In this document: piece by piece, positions 47,609 through 59,811 of the stretch
Position numbering within the stretch: the first letter of the stretch is position 1
Layout of the letters: the number at the start of each line of letters is the position of its first letter
Source: Nannocystis sp.
Lineage (GTDB): Bacteria > Myxococcota_A > Polyangia > Nannocystales > Nannocystaceae
Assembly (NCBI RefSeq): GCF_016714285.1
Contig: NZ_JADJNN010000002.1
Location: forward strand, 85,001-149,000
DNA: 64,000 bases
Direction of reading: 5' to 3'
Translations under genes and position numbers: made by a program
Notes under the pieces: generated by a model
Database searches by the model: none
What the model was told of the DNA's origin: nothing
The model's input: the letters and a program-made list of their open reading frames with translations, nothing else

Positions 47609-48556
47609 CTATTGCGCACTTGAGGCGGCTCCAGGGGACGCGTGGCGACGGGTCAGCAGCTCGCGCAGCGGGTAGACGCCGATGCCTTCGCGGTGCAGAC
47701 GGGGCAGGGCGTCACGCAGGACCTCCACCACGGCCGGGGATGGGTGGGCGATGATCACCGTGGGCCGATCTCGGGCGCGCTCGGCCGCTCGCTCGAGCTG
47801 GGCCAAGACGGCCCCCGGCGCGGGATCTACGTCGAGGAAGACATCTCGCGCCAGCGTCGGCACGCCTGCGGCCGCGGCCGCGGCCAGGCCCCGGCTGTTC
47901 GCGGTGGTCTGCGAGTCGAGGAAGAACAGGCCCCGCGCCTGCAGTTCAGGCATGAGGGCGTCCATCGCGGCCCGGTCGGCGGTGAAGCGCGAGCCCATGT
48001 GGTTGTTGACGCCGTCGGCCGCGGGGACGCGATCCAGGGCGGCCCGCAGGGCGGCCCGCAGGCGCTCGGGCGGGTCGCTGACGCGGAGGAAGTGCTCCTC
48101 GGGCTCGCGCCCCTCGAGCATCTTGGTCGGGTCCTCGGGCTCACACGGGAGATGCAGCAAGATCTCCCGGTAGCGGCGCCGGTCGGCGCGCAGGCGCAGC
48201 TGGGCGCCCGCGGCATAGACGGCGCCGGGCAGGACGCTGAAGGTCAGGGGGAAGCGCAGCGCGTGCAGCTGCTCGAGCAGGTGCAGCTCGCGGCCGACGT
48301 CGTCGATGACGATCGCCAGGTGTCCGCGGGCCTGGTCCCAGGCGATCGTCTGGTCGCCGCGCTCGTCCTGCCACAGCCGGGCCTTCTCGACCGTCTGATC
48401 GACGGTGCGCTGGAAGATCGCCTCGGCCTCGGCGGTGGTCACTGGTGGCGACGGCGGCGGCGGAGCGCGCAGCAGCATCAGCCCCGCGAAGGCGACCCAC
48501 AGAGCCAGGCTCAGGCGCAACGCGAGGTCACGCCGCTCGCTCCCTCGGCTCCGCAT
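47609..48556 (-). CDS. divergent polysaccharide deacetylase (YibQ family)
   Basis: A 315-residue protein with one N-terminal helix (about 12-30) and a periplasmic NodB-like fold. It matches YibQ/DUF610: LAIVIDDVGRELHLLEQLH, FPLTFSVLPGA, EILLHLPCEPED, VNNHMGSRFTADRAAM and FFLDSQTTANS, with catalytic-type His and Asp. Substrate presumably envelope polysaccharide. It lies 9 bp after the CtpA-like gene, the arrangement often seen for ctpA/yibQ, and the pair probably works on peptidoglycan turnover. ATG 48556. Confidence 0.85.
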   Translation of the reverse strand: MRSRGSERRDLALRLSLALWVAFAGLMLLRAPPPPSPPVTTAEAEAIFQRTVDQTVEKARLWQDERGDQTIAWDQARGHLAIVIDDVGRELHLLEQLHALRFPLTFSVLPGAVYAAGAQLRLRADRRRYREILLHLPCEPEDPTKMLEGREPEEHFLRVSDPPERLRAALRAALDRVPAADGVNNHMGSRFTADRAAMDALMPELQARGLFFLDSQTTANSRGLAAAAAAGVPTLARDVFLDVDPAPGAVLAQLERAAERARDRPTVIIAHPSPAVVEVLRDALPRLHREGIGVYPLRELLTRRHASPGAASSAQ

Positions 48557-48565
48557 GCGTCCCGT

Positions 48566-49972
48566 CTAGCCCCGCCGCGACCCGCGTCCGACCATGCGCG
48601 GCGTGGTTCTCGACTGCAGCTGGATGTGTGAGCGCAGGTGCTGGACCGCGGCCCGCAGCTGGGCGTCGCTGCCGGCGGCGCGCAGGGCCTCACCCTCGTC
48701 GTTCTGGGTGCTCGCGGGGTAGCCGAAGCTCTCGGGGCGGAGGTGTCTGGGCTGGGCGCGCTCTGGCTCGAGCTCGGGGATGCTGTCCTTGTAGGCGGTG
48801 AGCTCGGTGCCGACGAGCACGTCCGGGAGGATGCCGCTGGCCTGGATGAGGCGGTCGGCGGGGGTGTAGTAGAGCGAGATGGTGAGCTTGAGGACGGAGC
48901 CGTCGCCGAGCTCGAAGGGGGCCTGAACGGAGCCCTTGCCGTAGCTGCGCTCGCCGACGATGAGGGCACGGCGATGATCTTGCAGCGCTCCGGCGACGAC
49001 TTCCGAGGCGGACGCGGAGGCCTTGTTGATGAGGACCGCGAGCGGGACGCGGGACCACGCGCCACCCGGGTGAGCGCGTGACTCGTCGAGCAGGTTGCCC
49101 ATGCGGCCGCGGGTGCGGACGATCGGGCCCTCGTCGACGAACAGGTCGACGATCGCCACCGCCTGGTCGAGCAGGCCGCCGCCATTGTCGCGGAGGTCGA
49201 GGACGACGCCCTGCAGGCCGGCCTTGCCGGCGCTCTGCTTCATCGCGGCGATCGCCTCGGAGAGCTCGTGCGCGCTGGTCTCCGAGAAGTCGCGCAGGCG
49301 GACGTGGGCCATGCCCTCGCCGAGATAGACGGGCGTGACGGCGGGGCTGTCGATGAACTCGCGGGTGACGGTGATCGCCCGTGGGACCGACTTGCCGCCC
49401 TTCGACGGGGCGCCCTCGAGGGTGAAGCTGACCTTCGTGCCAGGCGCGCCGCGCATCGCGGAGATCGCCCGGCGCAGGTCGAAGAAGTGGCCGATCGGCT
49501 TGCCCTCGATCGCGGTGATGAGGTCGCCGATCTTGATTGCGGCGCGCGCCGCCGGGCCGCCGGCGATGACCTCGCGGATCTCGAGCACCACGCGGGCTGG
49601 TGTCTGGCTCTCCTGCTTGAGCACCACGACCATACCGACGCCGCCGAAGCTGCCCTCGATGTCCTCGCGGAGCAGGCGGGCCTCCTGCGGCGGGAGGAAT
49701 TCGCTGTGTGGATCGAGCTCGGAGACGAGGCCGGTGATGGCGGCGTAGATCATCCGTTCGCTGTCGACCGGGCGGACGTAGTGCTGCTCGACGATCGCCA
49801 GAGAGCGCGCGAGCAGGTCGAGCTTGCGGTAGCGCGAGTAGTCGAGCGGCGCCGGCTTGACGGGCTCGGCCGGGCCGGCCTCGGCGTTGTGGAGGTACAT
49901 GAGACCGCCACCGGCGACCACGCCTGCGAGCAACAGGGCGGCGCTTCGCATCAGACCTGGCCGTGCGCGCAT
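48566..49972 (-). CDS. C-terminal processing peptidase (S41 family, CtpA-like)
   Basis: A 468-residue periplasmic protease with N-terminal helix (about 8-28). Layout: ELDPHSEFLPPQEARLLRED, PDZ domain with IGDLITAIEGKPIGHF, and the S41 catalytic region: GVVLDLRDNGGGLLDQAVA, NKASASASEVVAGALQ with the nucleophile Ser (about 318) and GERSYGKGSVQ with the general-base Lys (about 344). The dyad is intact. It cleaves C-termini of envelope proteins. Forms an operon with the YibQ-like gene. Confidence 0.92.
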   Translation of the reverse strand: MRARPGLMRSAALLLAGVVAGGGLMYLHNAEAGPAEPVKPAPLDYSRYRKLDLLARSLAIVEQHYVRPVDSERMIYAAITGLVSELDPHSEFLPPQEARLLREDIEGSFGGVGMVVVLKQESQTPARVVLEIREVIAGGPAARAAIKIGDLITAIEGKPIGHFFDLRRAISAMRGAPGTKVSFTLEGAPSKGGKSVPRAITVTREFIDSPAVTPVYLGEGMAHVRLRDFSETSAHELSEAIAAMKQSAGKAGLQGVVLDLRDNGGGLLDQAVAIVDLFVDEGPIVRTRGRMGNLLDESRAHPGGAWSRVPLAVLINKASASASEVVAGALQDHRRALIVGERSYGKGSVQAPFELGDGSVLKLTISLYYTPADRLIQASGILPDVLVGTELTAYKDSIPELEPERAQPRHLRPESFGYPASTQNDEGEALRAAGSDAQLRAAVQHLRSHIQLQSRTTPRMVGRGSRRG

Positions 49973-50061
49973 GGTCGGCGAGTGTACACGCTTCGGGCCG
50001 CGCCCGTGGACGCGGCCCGATGCAGCGAGCGGGCCAAACTCAGGCCCACATCAGGCGTGGC

Positions 50062-53706
<3,645 letters not shown>

Positions 53707-53953
53707 GGGAGGGACTCCGGAGGCGGGTGCGATGCAGGCGAGCGGGAATGGGAGATGCGCGATTTTGCGCCGACAGAACAGGGAGCCGGACGACGGCAAA
53801 CCGAACCGCGCCTGCCAGCCCGACACCGGGGACCAGTGGGGGAGGGCTGACCCGGGGCGGATCGCAGGGCTGTCGAGGAGATAAGAGAGCCGCAGAAGGC
53901 GTGGACACGCGCACCGCGGCGAAGGTAGTAGCCATGCCTCTTGCACGGCACCG

Positions 53954-53969
53954 ACCCCACATGTTGGCG
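53954..53969. promoter_or_regulatory. NrdR-box-like site 1 (proximal to nrdJ)
   Basis: On the minus strand CGCCAACATGTGGGGT, about 250 bp ahead of the nrdJ start. It matches site 2 at 11 of 16 positions and lies exactly 32 bp from it (three helical turns), the spacing known for NrdR boxes. Confidence 0.5.
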
Positions 53970-53985
53970 TCGGGCGACCTATAAA

Positions 53986-54001
53986 CCACAAGATGTTGGG
54001 G
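53986..54001. promoter_or_regulatory. NrdR-box-like site 2
   Basis: On the minus strand CCCCAACATCTTGTGG, an imperfect 16-bp palindrome. Between it and site 1 is TTTATAGG, a possible -10; a TTGCGC 18 bp upstream of TTTATA might be a -35, which would put site 2 over the spacer of the nrdJ promoter. NrdR is an ATP/dATP-responsive repressor of nrd genes. Confidence 0.55.
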
Positions 54002-54421
54002 TCGCGCAAGTTAGCGAAGCGCGCGTTCGCAGTCCGCGCCGGCCGTGCGGCCGGGGTCGATACCGCGAGTTTTCCCCAGCTTCTCCACCTGTCCGATGAT
54101 TCCGGACGGGTGGCTGGAATGCCGTTTGGTCGGGGCTCCGAGATCGCCCAGCGAAGCTGGTGCGGGCAACCCGCAGACTCGCTTCTGTGCAGCGCCACAA
54201 CCGCGGGGCGGGGACAAACTCGAACGCCGCATGGATACACGGGGCGAAGCCGAACCGGGCGCGAACCGCGATGCGCGGGGTCGCGGGAGATCTCTCCAGC
54301 GAGGCTCAATTAGTCGCCCGAACCCGCACAAAGTCGGCCCGGAAATTCCGCGACGAGTCGCGGTGAAGCGCCCGCGTGACTTGCCGGGATCGCGGCGATC
54401 CGCCATACGAGAGCTGTTTCG

Positions 54422-54943
54422 ATGACACGTGATGCCAACGCAATTTTCCGGGCCGAGAACGGCGCGCTCGAGCGACTGAGCGCGCTCGAGACGCTCAAGG
54501 GCCTCAAGAACCGCGACGCCGTGACGCTCGGCGACCTGGTGCGCTACCTCGAGTCGCGCGGGCTGTGGGCGCAGTTCGGCAAGATCACCCTCGCTGACCT
54601 GCGTGACGGCTTCGGCGCCCCGCCACCCGAGCCGCCAGCCAACGACGAGGCGCGCCCGGCCAAGAAGAAGAAGCAGCGCATCCTCGAGGACGAGCTGGCC
54701 GAGGTCGAGGTCTCGCCGACCGCGCGCGAGGCTCCGCCCGAGGACGGCGGGCTGTCGACCGACGAGGTGGCGCGCCAGGTGCTGCCCTTCGTCGAGGGCA
54801 ACGGCGACGTGACCGTCGAGGACATCGCCGAGTACACCCGCATCGACCGCAAGGTGCTGCGCCACCACCTCGCGGCGCTGGTGAAGCAGGGCAAGCTCGA
54901 GCGCATCGGCGTCGGACGCCACGCGGTCTACTCGACGCTCTGA
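54422..54943 (+). CDS. small winged-helix-like DNA-binding protein
   Basis: A 173-residue protein. The N-half is helical (RLSALETLKGLKNRDAVTLG, LESRGLWAQFGK), with a Lys-rich stretch (PAKKKKQRI) near 80. The C-terminal 65 residues look like a winged helix: STDEVARQVLPFVEGNGDVT, then EYTRIDRKVLRHHLAALVKQGKLERIGVG and a final wing (HAVYST). A regulator is likely. It differs from the MarR-like gene at 63457 but has a similar C-terminal plan. Ends 22 bp before the convergent exporter gene. Confidence 0.6.
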   Translation: MTRDANAIFRAENGALERLSALETLKGLKNRDAVTLGDLVRYLESRGLWAQFGKITLADLRDGFGAPPPEPPANDEARPAKKKKQRILEDELAEVEVSPTAREAPPEDGGLSTDEVARQVLPFVEGNGDVTVEDIAEYTRIDRKVLRHHLAALVKQGKLERIGVGRHAVYSTL

Positions 54944-54965
54944 GCCCCAACGAAGCCGCTGATAC

Positions 54966-57452
54966 CTAGCGACGCCGGCTGCCGATCGCGGCGAGCGCCG
55001 GCAGCACGAGGATCGCGGTGATCGCCGCGATCGAGATGCCCATCACGGCGAGCTCACCGATGCCGCGCAGGCCACCGTTGTCGGCGACCATGAAGGCGGC
55101 GAAGCCCATCATGGTGGTCGCGGTGGCGGCGAGGATCGCCGTGCCGGTGCCTCCGAGCGCGCTGGCCAGGCCGCCGGGCTCGCCGTGCAAGCGCTTGATG
55201 CGGTCGGTCAGGTAGACGCCGTTGTCGACCCCGATGCCGAGGATCGCCGGCAAGATCGGGATGTTGAACAGGGTGAAGCGGACGTCGAGCAGGCCCATCA
55301 GGCCGACCAGCCACAGCATGCCGAGCGCGAGCGGCAACAAGGTGCGCAGGGTCTGGGTCAGCGAACGTAGCTGCACGAGCACCATCAGGGCGATGAGGGT
55401 CGCCGAGGCGCCGAGCACGTACGGGGCCTCGCTCAGCATCATGCGGTACATCAGCGCATAGACGGTCGTCTCGCCGACGAACACCGGCTCGCAGGCGTCG
55501 CTCTGCGGCGGCAGCTCATCGCTGTAGCGGGCCGTCTCGGCCATGAACTGCGCGCCCTTGCTGATGTCGGCGGCGTCGAAGTTCGGGTAGGCGTAGACCG
55601 CATAGCGACCGTCCTTGCTGACCACGCGCTCGCGCACCGCGGGCGGGAGCTGGTCGACGTGGACTGCCTGGGCCTTGAGCATGCGCTTGAGCCGACGGGC
55701 GTCCTCCGGGCTGAGGCTGTCGTGCTTGCCACTGGTGTCCTCGGCGTACCGATCGAGACGAGCCCACAGATCCTCGGGGATGTCCTCGGTGAGCGCCGCG
55801 ATTGCCTCGCTCCGCTTGACGACGTCAATCGTCGGGTCGGGCAGGAGGTCGGGCGCGGCGAAGAGGTCGGCGACCGTGCTCGGCTCGTCCGCGGCGAGGC
55901 GCCGTGCACGGTCGGCGCGGCCCTTCGCAAGCACCGAACGCGCCTGCTCGAGGGTGTCGACGACGAGGATGCCCGCGTGGATGTCCTTGCCGAAAATATC
56001 GCTGATGAGGAAGATGTCGGCCTCGACCTGCGCGCGCGTGTGGTTGGATTGCAGCTCACGGCCGTTGTTCTCGAACTGCACCTTGCGCGCGCCATAGCCG
56101 GCCAGACCGCTGACCAGCACGACCAGCGCGAGCACCAGGCCCGGGCGGCGGAGCACCGCGAAGCTGAGCAGGCCCTCGCTCGTGGCGGCGCGTCGATCGG
56201 CGCGACGCACCACACGCTTGACGCCGCTGAGGCGCAGCGCTGCCGGATAGACGGTGACCATCGCCAGCAGGCAGAGGCCGACGCCCGAGCCGGCGATGAG
56301 GCCGAATTCCATGAACGCCGGGAAGGCCGAGCTGGCCATCACGGCGAAGGCGCCGAGCGTGGTGCCGGCGGCGACCAGCAGCGGCGCGATGAGACCCCCG
56401 AAGGCGCGGGCGATCGCCTCGCTGTCGGACACACCGGCCTGCTCCTCGCGCACGCGCAGGAGGAAGTGGATACCGGCGTCGATGCCCATGCCCATGACGA
56501 CGGTCGAGATCAGGCTGGTGAGGGTGTTGAGGTGGCCGAGCACCAGCTGGGTGAAGGCCATCGACCAGACCACGCCACACACCAGCGGCGCCATCAGGGT
56601 GAGCACCGCCCGGCCCGAGCGCAGCAACAGGTAGAGGATCAGCACCACGCCGAGGAAGCCGAAGCTGCCGCTGGTGAGCATGTCGCGGCTGATCATCGCC
56701 CGCTCGTCGGCCTTGACCTGGTACGGGCCGACGATGTTCCACGTCATCGCCGAGCCCGCCCACGGCGCGCTCGCGCTGGCGTGCACGTCGGCGACCAGGC
56801 CACGCATCTCGGCGGTCACCCGCTGGGAGAAGTTGAGGTCGCTCGAGGCCTGCGTCGGGTGGACCAACAACACCAGCGCGTCGATGCCGTCGCGCTCGAA
56901 GTAGTCGCGGAAGCTGGTGCGCCCCAGCGCCGCGTCCTGCTTGCTGCGCACGAAGCTGCGGAGCGCCTCCGGGGCCGCGGGATCGGGTGGTTCGAGACAG
57001 ACCTCGGGCTCCGCCTTGCACAGCTCGTAATGCGTGTAGGCGGCGACGCGCTCCTCGAGCTGCTCCATCTCCGCGTCAGCGAGGTAGTAGAGGGCGTGGT
57101 CGGCGAAGAAGTCGCTGCGCAAGCGATACTCGACGTCACGCACCAGCTCGCTGTGCGACGCCCGCTCCGCGAGCGCGTCGGCGAAGGCGTGGCGCTGCGC
57201 GACGCTGCCACCCTTGACCACGATGTTGACGCTGCCCAGCGCGCCGAACGACGATTCGATGCGATCCAAGCTGACCAGCACGGGGTCACCCGAGGGCAGC
57301 AGGGAGCGCAGATCGCTGTCGACGTGCAGCCGTGAGGCGATCCAACCAGCGAGCGCCGTGACGACGACCGCGAGGATGAGCACCAGCCGGTGGAAGCGCA
57401 GGACCCACGCGATCCAGCGGTCGCGCAGGCGGGGTGAGTCGGCCAGCGGCAA
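54966..57452 (-). CDS. RND-superfamily exporter (MMPL/HpnN-like)
   Basis: An 828-residue inner-membrane protein with two halves of about six helices each and large periplasmic loops, the RND-type layout. First half: LVLILAVVVTALAGW, then a loop to about 265, followed by MLTSGSFGFLGVVLILYLLL and TSLISTVVMGMGIDAGIHFLLR (the GxGxD/H proton-relay-like site). Second half: GASATLIALMVLVQLRSL, PILPAILGIGVDNGVYLTDR, TMMGFAAFMVADNGG. HpnN-type members move hopanoids or lipids to the outer membrane. No partner adaptor gene is beside it. Start is TTG 57452, the first in-frame start. Confidence 0.85.
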   Translation of the reverse strand: MPLADSPRLRDRWIAWVLRFHRLVLILAVVVTALAGWIASRLHVDSDLRSLLPSGDPVLVSLDRIESSFGALGSVNIVVKGGSVAQRHAFADALAERASHSELVRDVEYRLRSDFFADHALYYLADAEMEQLEERVAAYTHYELCKAEPEVCLEPPDPAAPEALRSFVRSKQDAALGRTSFRDYFERDGIDALVLLVHPTQASSDLNFSQRVTAEMRGLVADVHASASAPWAGSAMTWNIVGPYQVKADERAMISRDMLTSGSFGFLGVVLILYLLLRSGRAVLTLMAPLVCGVVWSMAFTQLVLGHLNTLTSLISTVVMGMGIDAGIHFLLRVREEQAGVSDSEAIARAFGGLIAPLLVAAGTTLGAFAVMASSAFPAFMEFGLIAGSGVGLCLLAMVTVYPAALRLSGVKRVVRRADRRAATSEGLLSFAVLRRPGLVLALVVLVSGLAGYGARKVQFENNGRELQSNHTRAQVEADIFLISDIFGKDIHAGILVVDTLEQARSVLAKGRADRARRLAADEPSTVADLFAAPDLLPDPTIDVVKRSEAIAALTEDIPEDLWARLDRYAEDTSGKHDSLSPEDARRLKRMLKAQAVHVDQLPPAVRERVVSKDGRYAVYAYPNFDAADISKGAQFMAETARYSDELPPQSDACEPVFVGETTVYALMYRMMLSEAPYVLGASATLIALMVLVQLRSLTQTLRTLLPLALGMLWLVGLMGLLDVRFTLFNIPILPAILGIGVDNGVYLTDRIKRLHGEPGGLASALGGTGTAILAATATTMMGFAAFMVADNGGLRGIGELAVMGISIAAITAILVLPALAAIGSRRR

Positions 57453-57562
57453 GGCGCGGCCATCTTGCCCGAAGCGCGCGCGCGAGACCAGGCTACCTGG
57501 ATGAACGACGCTCCCGGCGAGCGATGCGCCCTGCGGGCACCTTATTCCCGCTCACGCCCCAC

Positions 57563-58429
57563 TCAGGCGCCGTCTACGGCGGCCGTTCGCTCGACCTCGG
57601 CGAGCGCAGGGCGGGCCGCGCAGGGCAAGCTTGGGACGAGCGTCTCCTGGATGATCGCTCGCACGTGGGCCTCGACGCGGTGAGCGCCGGCCACGCTGAG
57701 GTGAATGCCGTCGCCGGCCCGCACCCGCTCCGTCTTGCCGCCCGGCAGCCCGTCGATGTCGACGCGGTCCGTGTAGTTACCGTCGGCGTCGGCCAGCAAG
57801 CGCCAGATGTCGATGAAGTGCGCGCCCGGCCGGATCGCCATCTCGGCGCGGTAGATCGTGTTGACTCGCTGCACGCGCACGTGAAATTTCTCGGGGCGCA
57901 TCACCGGCATGCCGATCCAGAACAGCGGGCGGCCGTCCGGGGCGACGAGGTCCGCGAAGGCGTTGACGCGGCGGGCGTACTCGACGGGCCACTCGGGTTC
58001 GGGCCACGTGACCCACGCGCCCTTGCCCATGTAGAGGCCCTGGACGTCGTTGCCGCCGAACATCGCGACCACCGCGTCGGGCGTGAAGGAAGCGAGCTGC
58101 GCCTGCGCCTCCCTGGGCCACGAGAAGAAGTCCGGCCGCGCCAGGCCGGTGCTGCTCTTGCCCTTGCGCCGCACCTCGTGCCCGTGGACCTTGCGCAGGC
58201 CGTTCTCGAGGTAGAGGCCGAGACCGCCGGCGATCATGCTGTCACCGACCATGAGGATCTTCTTGCGTGCGCCCGAATCTGGTGGCGGATCTGTCGGGGG
58301 ATCGCCGGTCGGGCTCGCGGGCTCGTCGGCCCGGCTCGCGCGCGGGAGCGCGAACGCGGCGAGGGCCGCCGCAGTCGCACGCAGGAGGCGACGGCGCGTC
58401 AGGTGCGGGGTCAACGTCGGGTAGTCCAT
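57563..58429 (-). CDS. secreted SGNH-type hydrolase (DUF459-like), Tat signal
   Basis: A 288-residue protein with a twin-arginine signal (TRRRLLRATAAALAAFALPRASRA). SGNH layout: block I KILMVGDSMIAGGLG (Ser near 63), block III MFGGNDVQGLYMG and block V DGIHLSVAGAHRVEAHV (Asp/His). It resembles DUF459 family proteins, some of which are esterases; the substrate is unknown. The Tat signal suggests it folds before export. Divergent from the glutaredoxin gene. Confidence 0.8.
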   Translation of the reverse strand: MDYPTLTPHLTRRRLLRATAAALAAFALPRASRADEPASPTGDPPTDPPPDSGARKKILMVGDSMIAGGLGLYLENGLRKVHGHEVRRKGKSSTGLARPDFFSWPREAQAQLASFTPDAVVAMFGGNDVQGLYMGKGAWVTWPEPEWPVEYARRVNAFADLVAPDGRPLFWIGMPVMRPEKFHVRVQRVNTIYRAEMAIRPGAHFIDIWRLLADADGNYTDRVDIDGLPGGKTERVRAGDGIHLSVAGAHRVEAHVRAIIQETLVPSLPCAARPALAEVERTAAVDGA

Positions 58430-58516
58430 GGGCTGGCCGACGTGAATGTGCCCAAACTTGTTCCGCCGCGCACTGGTTTTCGCAGGGCAGCGCGTGTATC
58501 ACCGCCAGCTAACACC

Positions 58517-58849
58517 ATGACCGAGCTCGACGTCCAGAAGTACCTCACGAACCTCGTCGCCAACCACAAGGTCCTGCTGTTCATGAAGGTCAACAAGAGC
58601 TTCCCGCAGTGCGGCTTCTCGGCGGCGGTCGTCGAGGTGCTCAAGCGCCACGGCGTCCCCTTCGAGACCATCAACGTGCTGCAGGACGCGGGCGTGCGCG
58701 ACGGCATCAAGCAGTTCTCCAGCTGGCCCACGATCCCCCAGCTCTACATCAACGGCGAGTTCATCGGCGGTTGTGACATCGTCCGTGAGATGGACGCCAA
58801 CGGCGAGCTGGCGGACAAGCTCAAGGCCGCCGTCAGCGTCGCGTCTTGA
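58517..58849 (+). CDS. grxD: monothiol glutaredoxin
   Basis: A 110-residue CGFS-type monothiol glutaredoxin (Grx4). The active site is FPQCGFS with Cys32; glutathione/Fe-S binding parts LLFMKVNK, WPTIPQLYINGEFIGGCDI are present. Such proteins carry [2Fe-2S] clusters with BolA partners. I used ATG 58517 as the start because the long upstream frame is antisense to the SGNH gene. Together with cyaY this gives the window two Fe-S handling proteins. Confidence 0.93.
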   Translation: MTELDVQKYLTNLVANHKVLLFMKVNKSFPQCGFSAAVVEVLKRHGVPFETINVLQDAGVRDGIKQFSSWPTIPQLYINGEFIGGCDIVREMDANGELADKLKAAVSVAS

Positions 58850-58857
58850 AGGCTGCA

Positions 58858-58880
58858 GGTCCGACCCGGCGAGCCGGACC
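58858..58880. terminator. hairpin between convergent genes
   Basis: GGTCCG (58858-58863) pairs with CGGACC (58875-58880) around an 11-base loop, after the glutaredoxin stop and before the stop of the converging lipoprotein at 58895. Short stem, no T-run. Confidence 0.4.
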
Positions 58881-58894
58881 CGCATCAGGACGGC

Positions 58895-59593
58895 TCACGG
58901 ATTCGGGTACTGGCAGACCAGCTTGCCCATGCACTCCATGCCCGCCGGGCACGACTCGCCGCCGGTGCACAGCAGCGCGCAGTGGTCCGCTGGCGCCAGA
59001 CAAGCGTAGCCGCCGCCGCCGGTCTGCTGGCACATCTCGGCCATGTCCATGCACATCTCGCCCATCTTGCACGCGGTGCCCGAGGACTCCGGGTTGAACA
59101 CGCACGCGCCCATGGCAGAGCCGGTGTCGCCGCTCGGGCAGATCTTGCCCGGGCCGCTGCACTTCGGGGCGCACACGAGGCCGCCCTCCACGAACTGCGC
59201 CGCGACGTAGCCGTCGGGGCAGGGCATGTTCGGCATGTTGACGTCCGGCGGCGGCCACTTGGTGTCCGGCTCCACACCACCCGTGGTCTCCGGAGCGGTC
59301 GTCGCGTTGGTCGGGTCCGTCGACGACGAGCCGTTGGTCGGGTCCGTCGTCGTCGAGCCGTTGGTCGGGTCCGTCGACGACGAGCCGTTGGTCGGGTCCG
59401 TCGACGACACCGTCGTCGTCGGGTTGTCCGTCGTCGAAGCGTTGGTCGGATCGGTCGTCGAGCCAGCCGACTCGGTGGCGCTGCTCGTCTGCGGCGTGGT
59501 CTCGCTGGTCGTGGTGTTGTTCGTGTCGTCGCCACACCCGGCCTGGCCGAGCGCAAGGGCGAAGATGGTCATGAGAGACGTAATGGTTCGCAT
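58895..59593 (-). CDS. lipoprotein with (STDPTNGSS)n stalk and Cys-rich domain
   Basis: A 232-residue lipoprotein: MRTITSLMTIFALALGQAGC (lipobox QAGC, Cys 20). A Thr/Ser/Asn/Pro stalk contains a nine-residue unit close to TDPTNGSSS repeated four times; at DNA level this is a 27-bp tandem repeat, GTTGGTCGGGTCCG at 59306, 59333, 59360 and 59387. The globular part (about 115-232) has at least 14 Cys in pairs (CPDGYV, CAPKCSGPGKICPSGD, CMDMAEMC, CALLCTGGESC). Exposed, disulphide-stabilised; function unknown. The repeat number is likely to vary between strains. Confidence 0.75.
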   Translation of the reverse strand: MRTITSLMTIFALALGQAGCGDDTNNTTTSETTPQTSSATESAGSTTDPTNASTTDNPTTTVSSTDPTNGSSSTDPTNGSTTTDPTNGSSSTDPTNATTAPETTGGVEPDTKWPPPDVNMPNMPCPDGYVAAQFVEGGLVCAPKCSGPGKICPSGDTGSAMGACVFNPESSGTACKMGEMCMDMAEMCQQTGGGGYACLAPADHCALLCTGGESCPAGMECMGKLVCQYPNP

Positions 59594-59811
59594 CGTCAGG
59601 GTTACTCCAGAGGAAATCGGTGTGGGGTAGCTCGCCAGCGCGCTCCCGAAAACGGGGAAACGGGACCGCAAAAGCTACATACCTGTCACGGTTCGGCCGT
59701 TACCAGTTTCTCTCCGAACGTGAGAGGAGACCTCCCGCACACGGGCGCGCCCGGAAGTCCGAACATCGGCGCGCCCCTGCGGTACGATGGCAAGAGACGA
59801 GGAAAATCACG

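Larger units (their letters stand above)
53707..54421. other. 715-bp intergenic region between nrdJ and the wHTH-like gene
   Basis: Divergent region. It contains a long (about 250-base) nrdJ leader and the NrdR-like pair. The leader was read for a cobalamin riboswitch; only scraps (CCCCCACTGG) were seen and none is called. The half next to 54422 shows no convincing gene; a 106-codon plus-strand frame (53993-54313) has no recognisable content. Confidence 0.5.

Noticed and set aside
53707..53980. Cobalamin riboswitch in the nrdJ leader
   Set aside because: Only short fragments such as CCCCCACTGG resemble the B12 box; the GCCACTG and the closing pairing elements are not present in the right order.
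53993..54313. 106-codon plus-strand frame between nrdJ and the wHTH-like gene
   Set aside because: Low-complexity Arg/Ser/Gly composition, no ribosome site, no family features.
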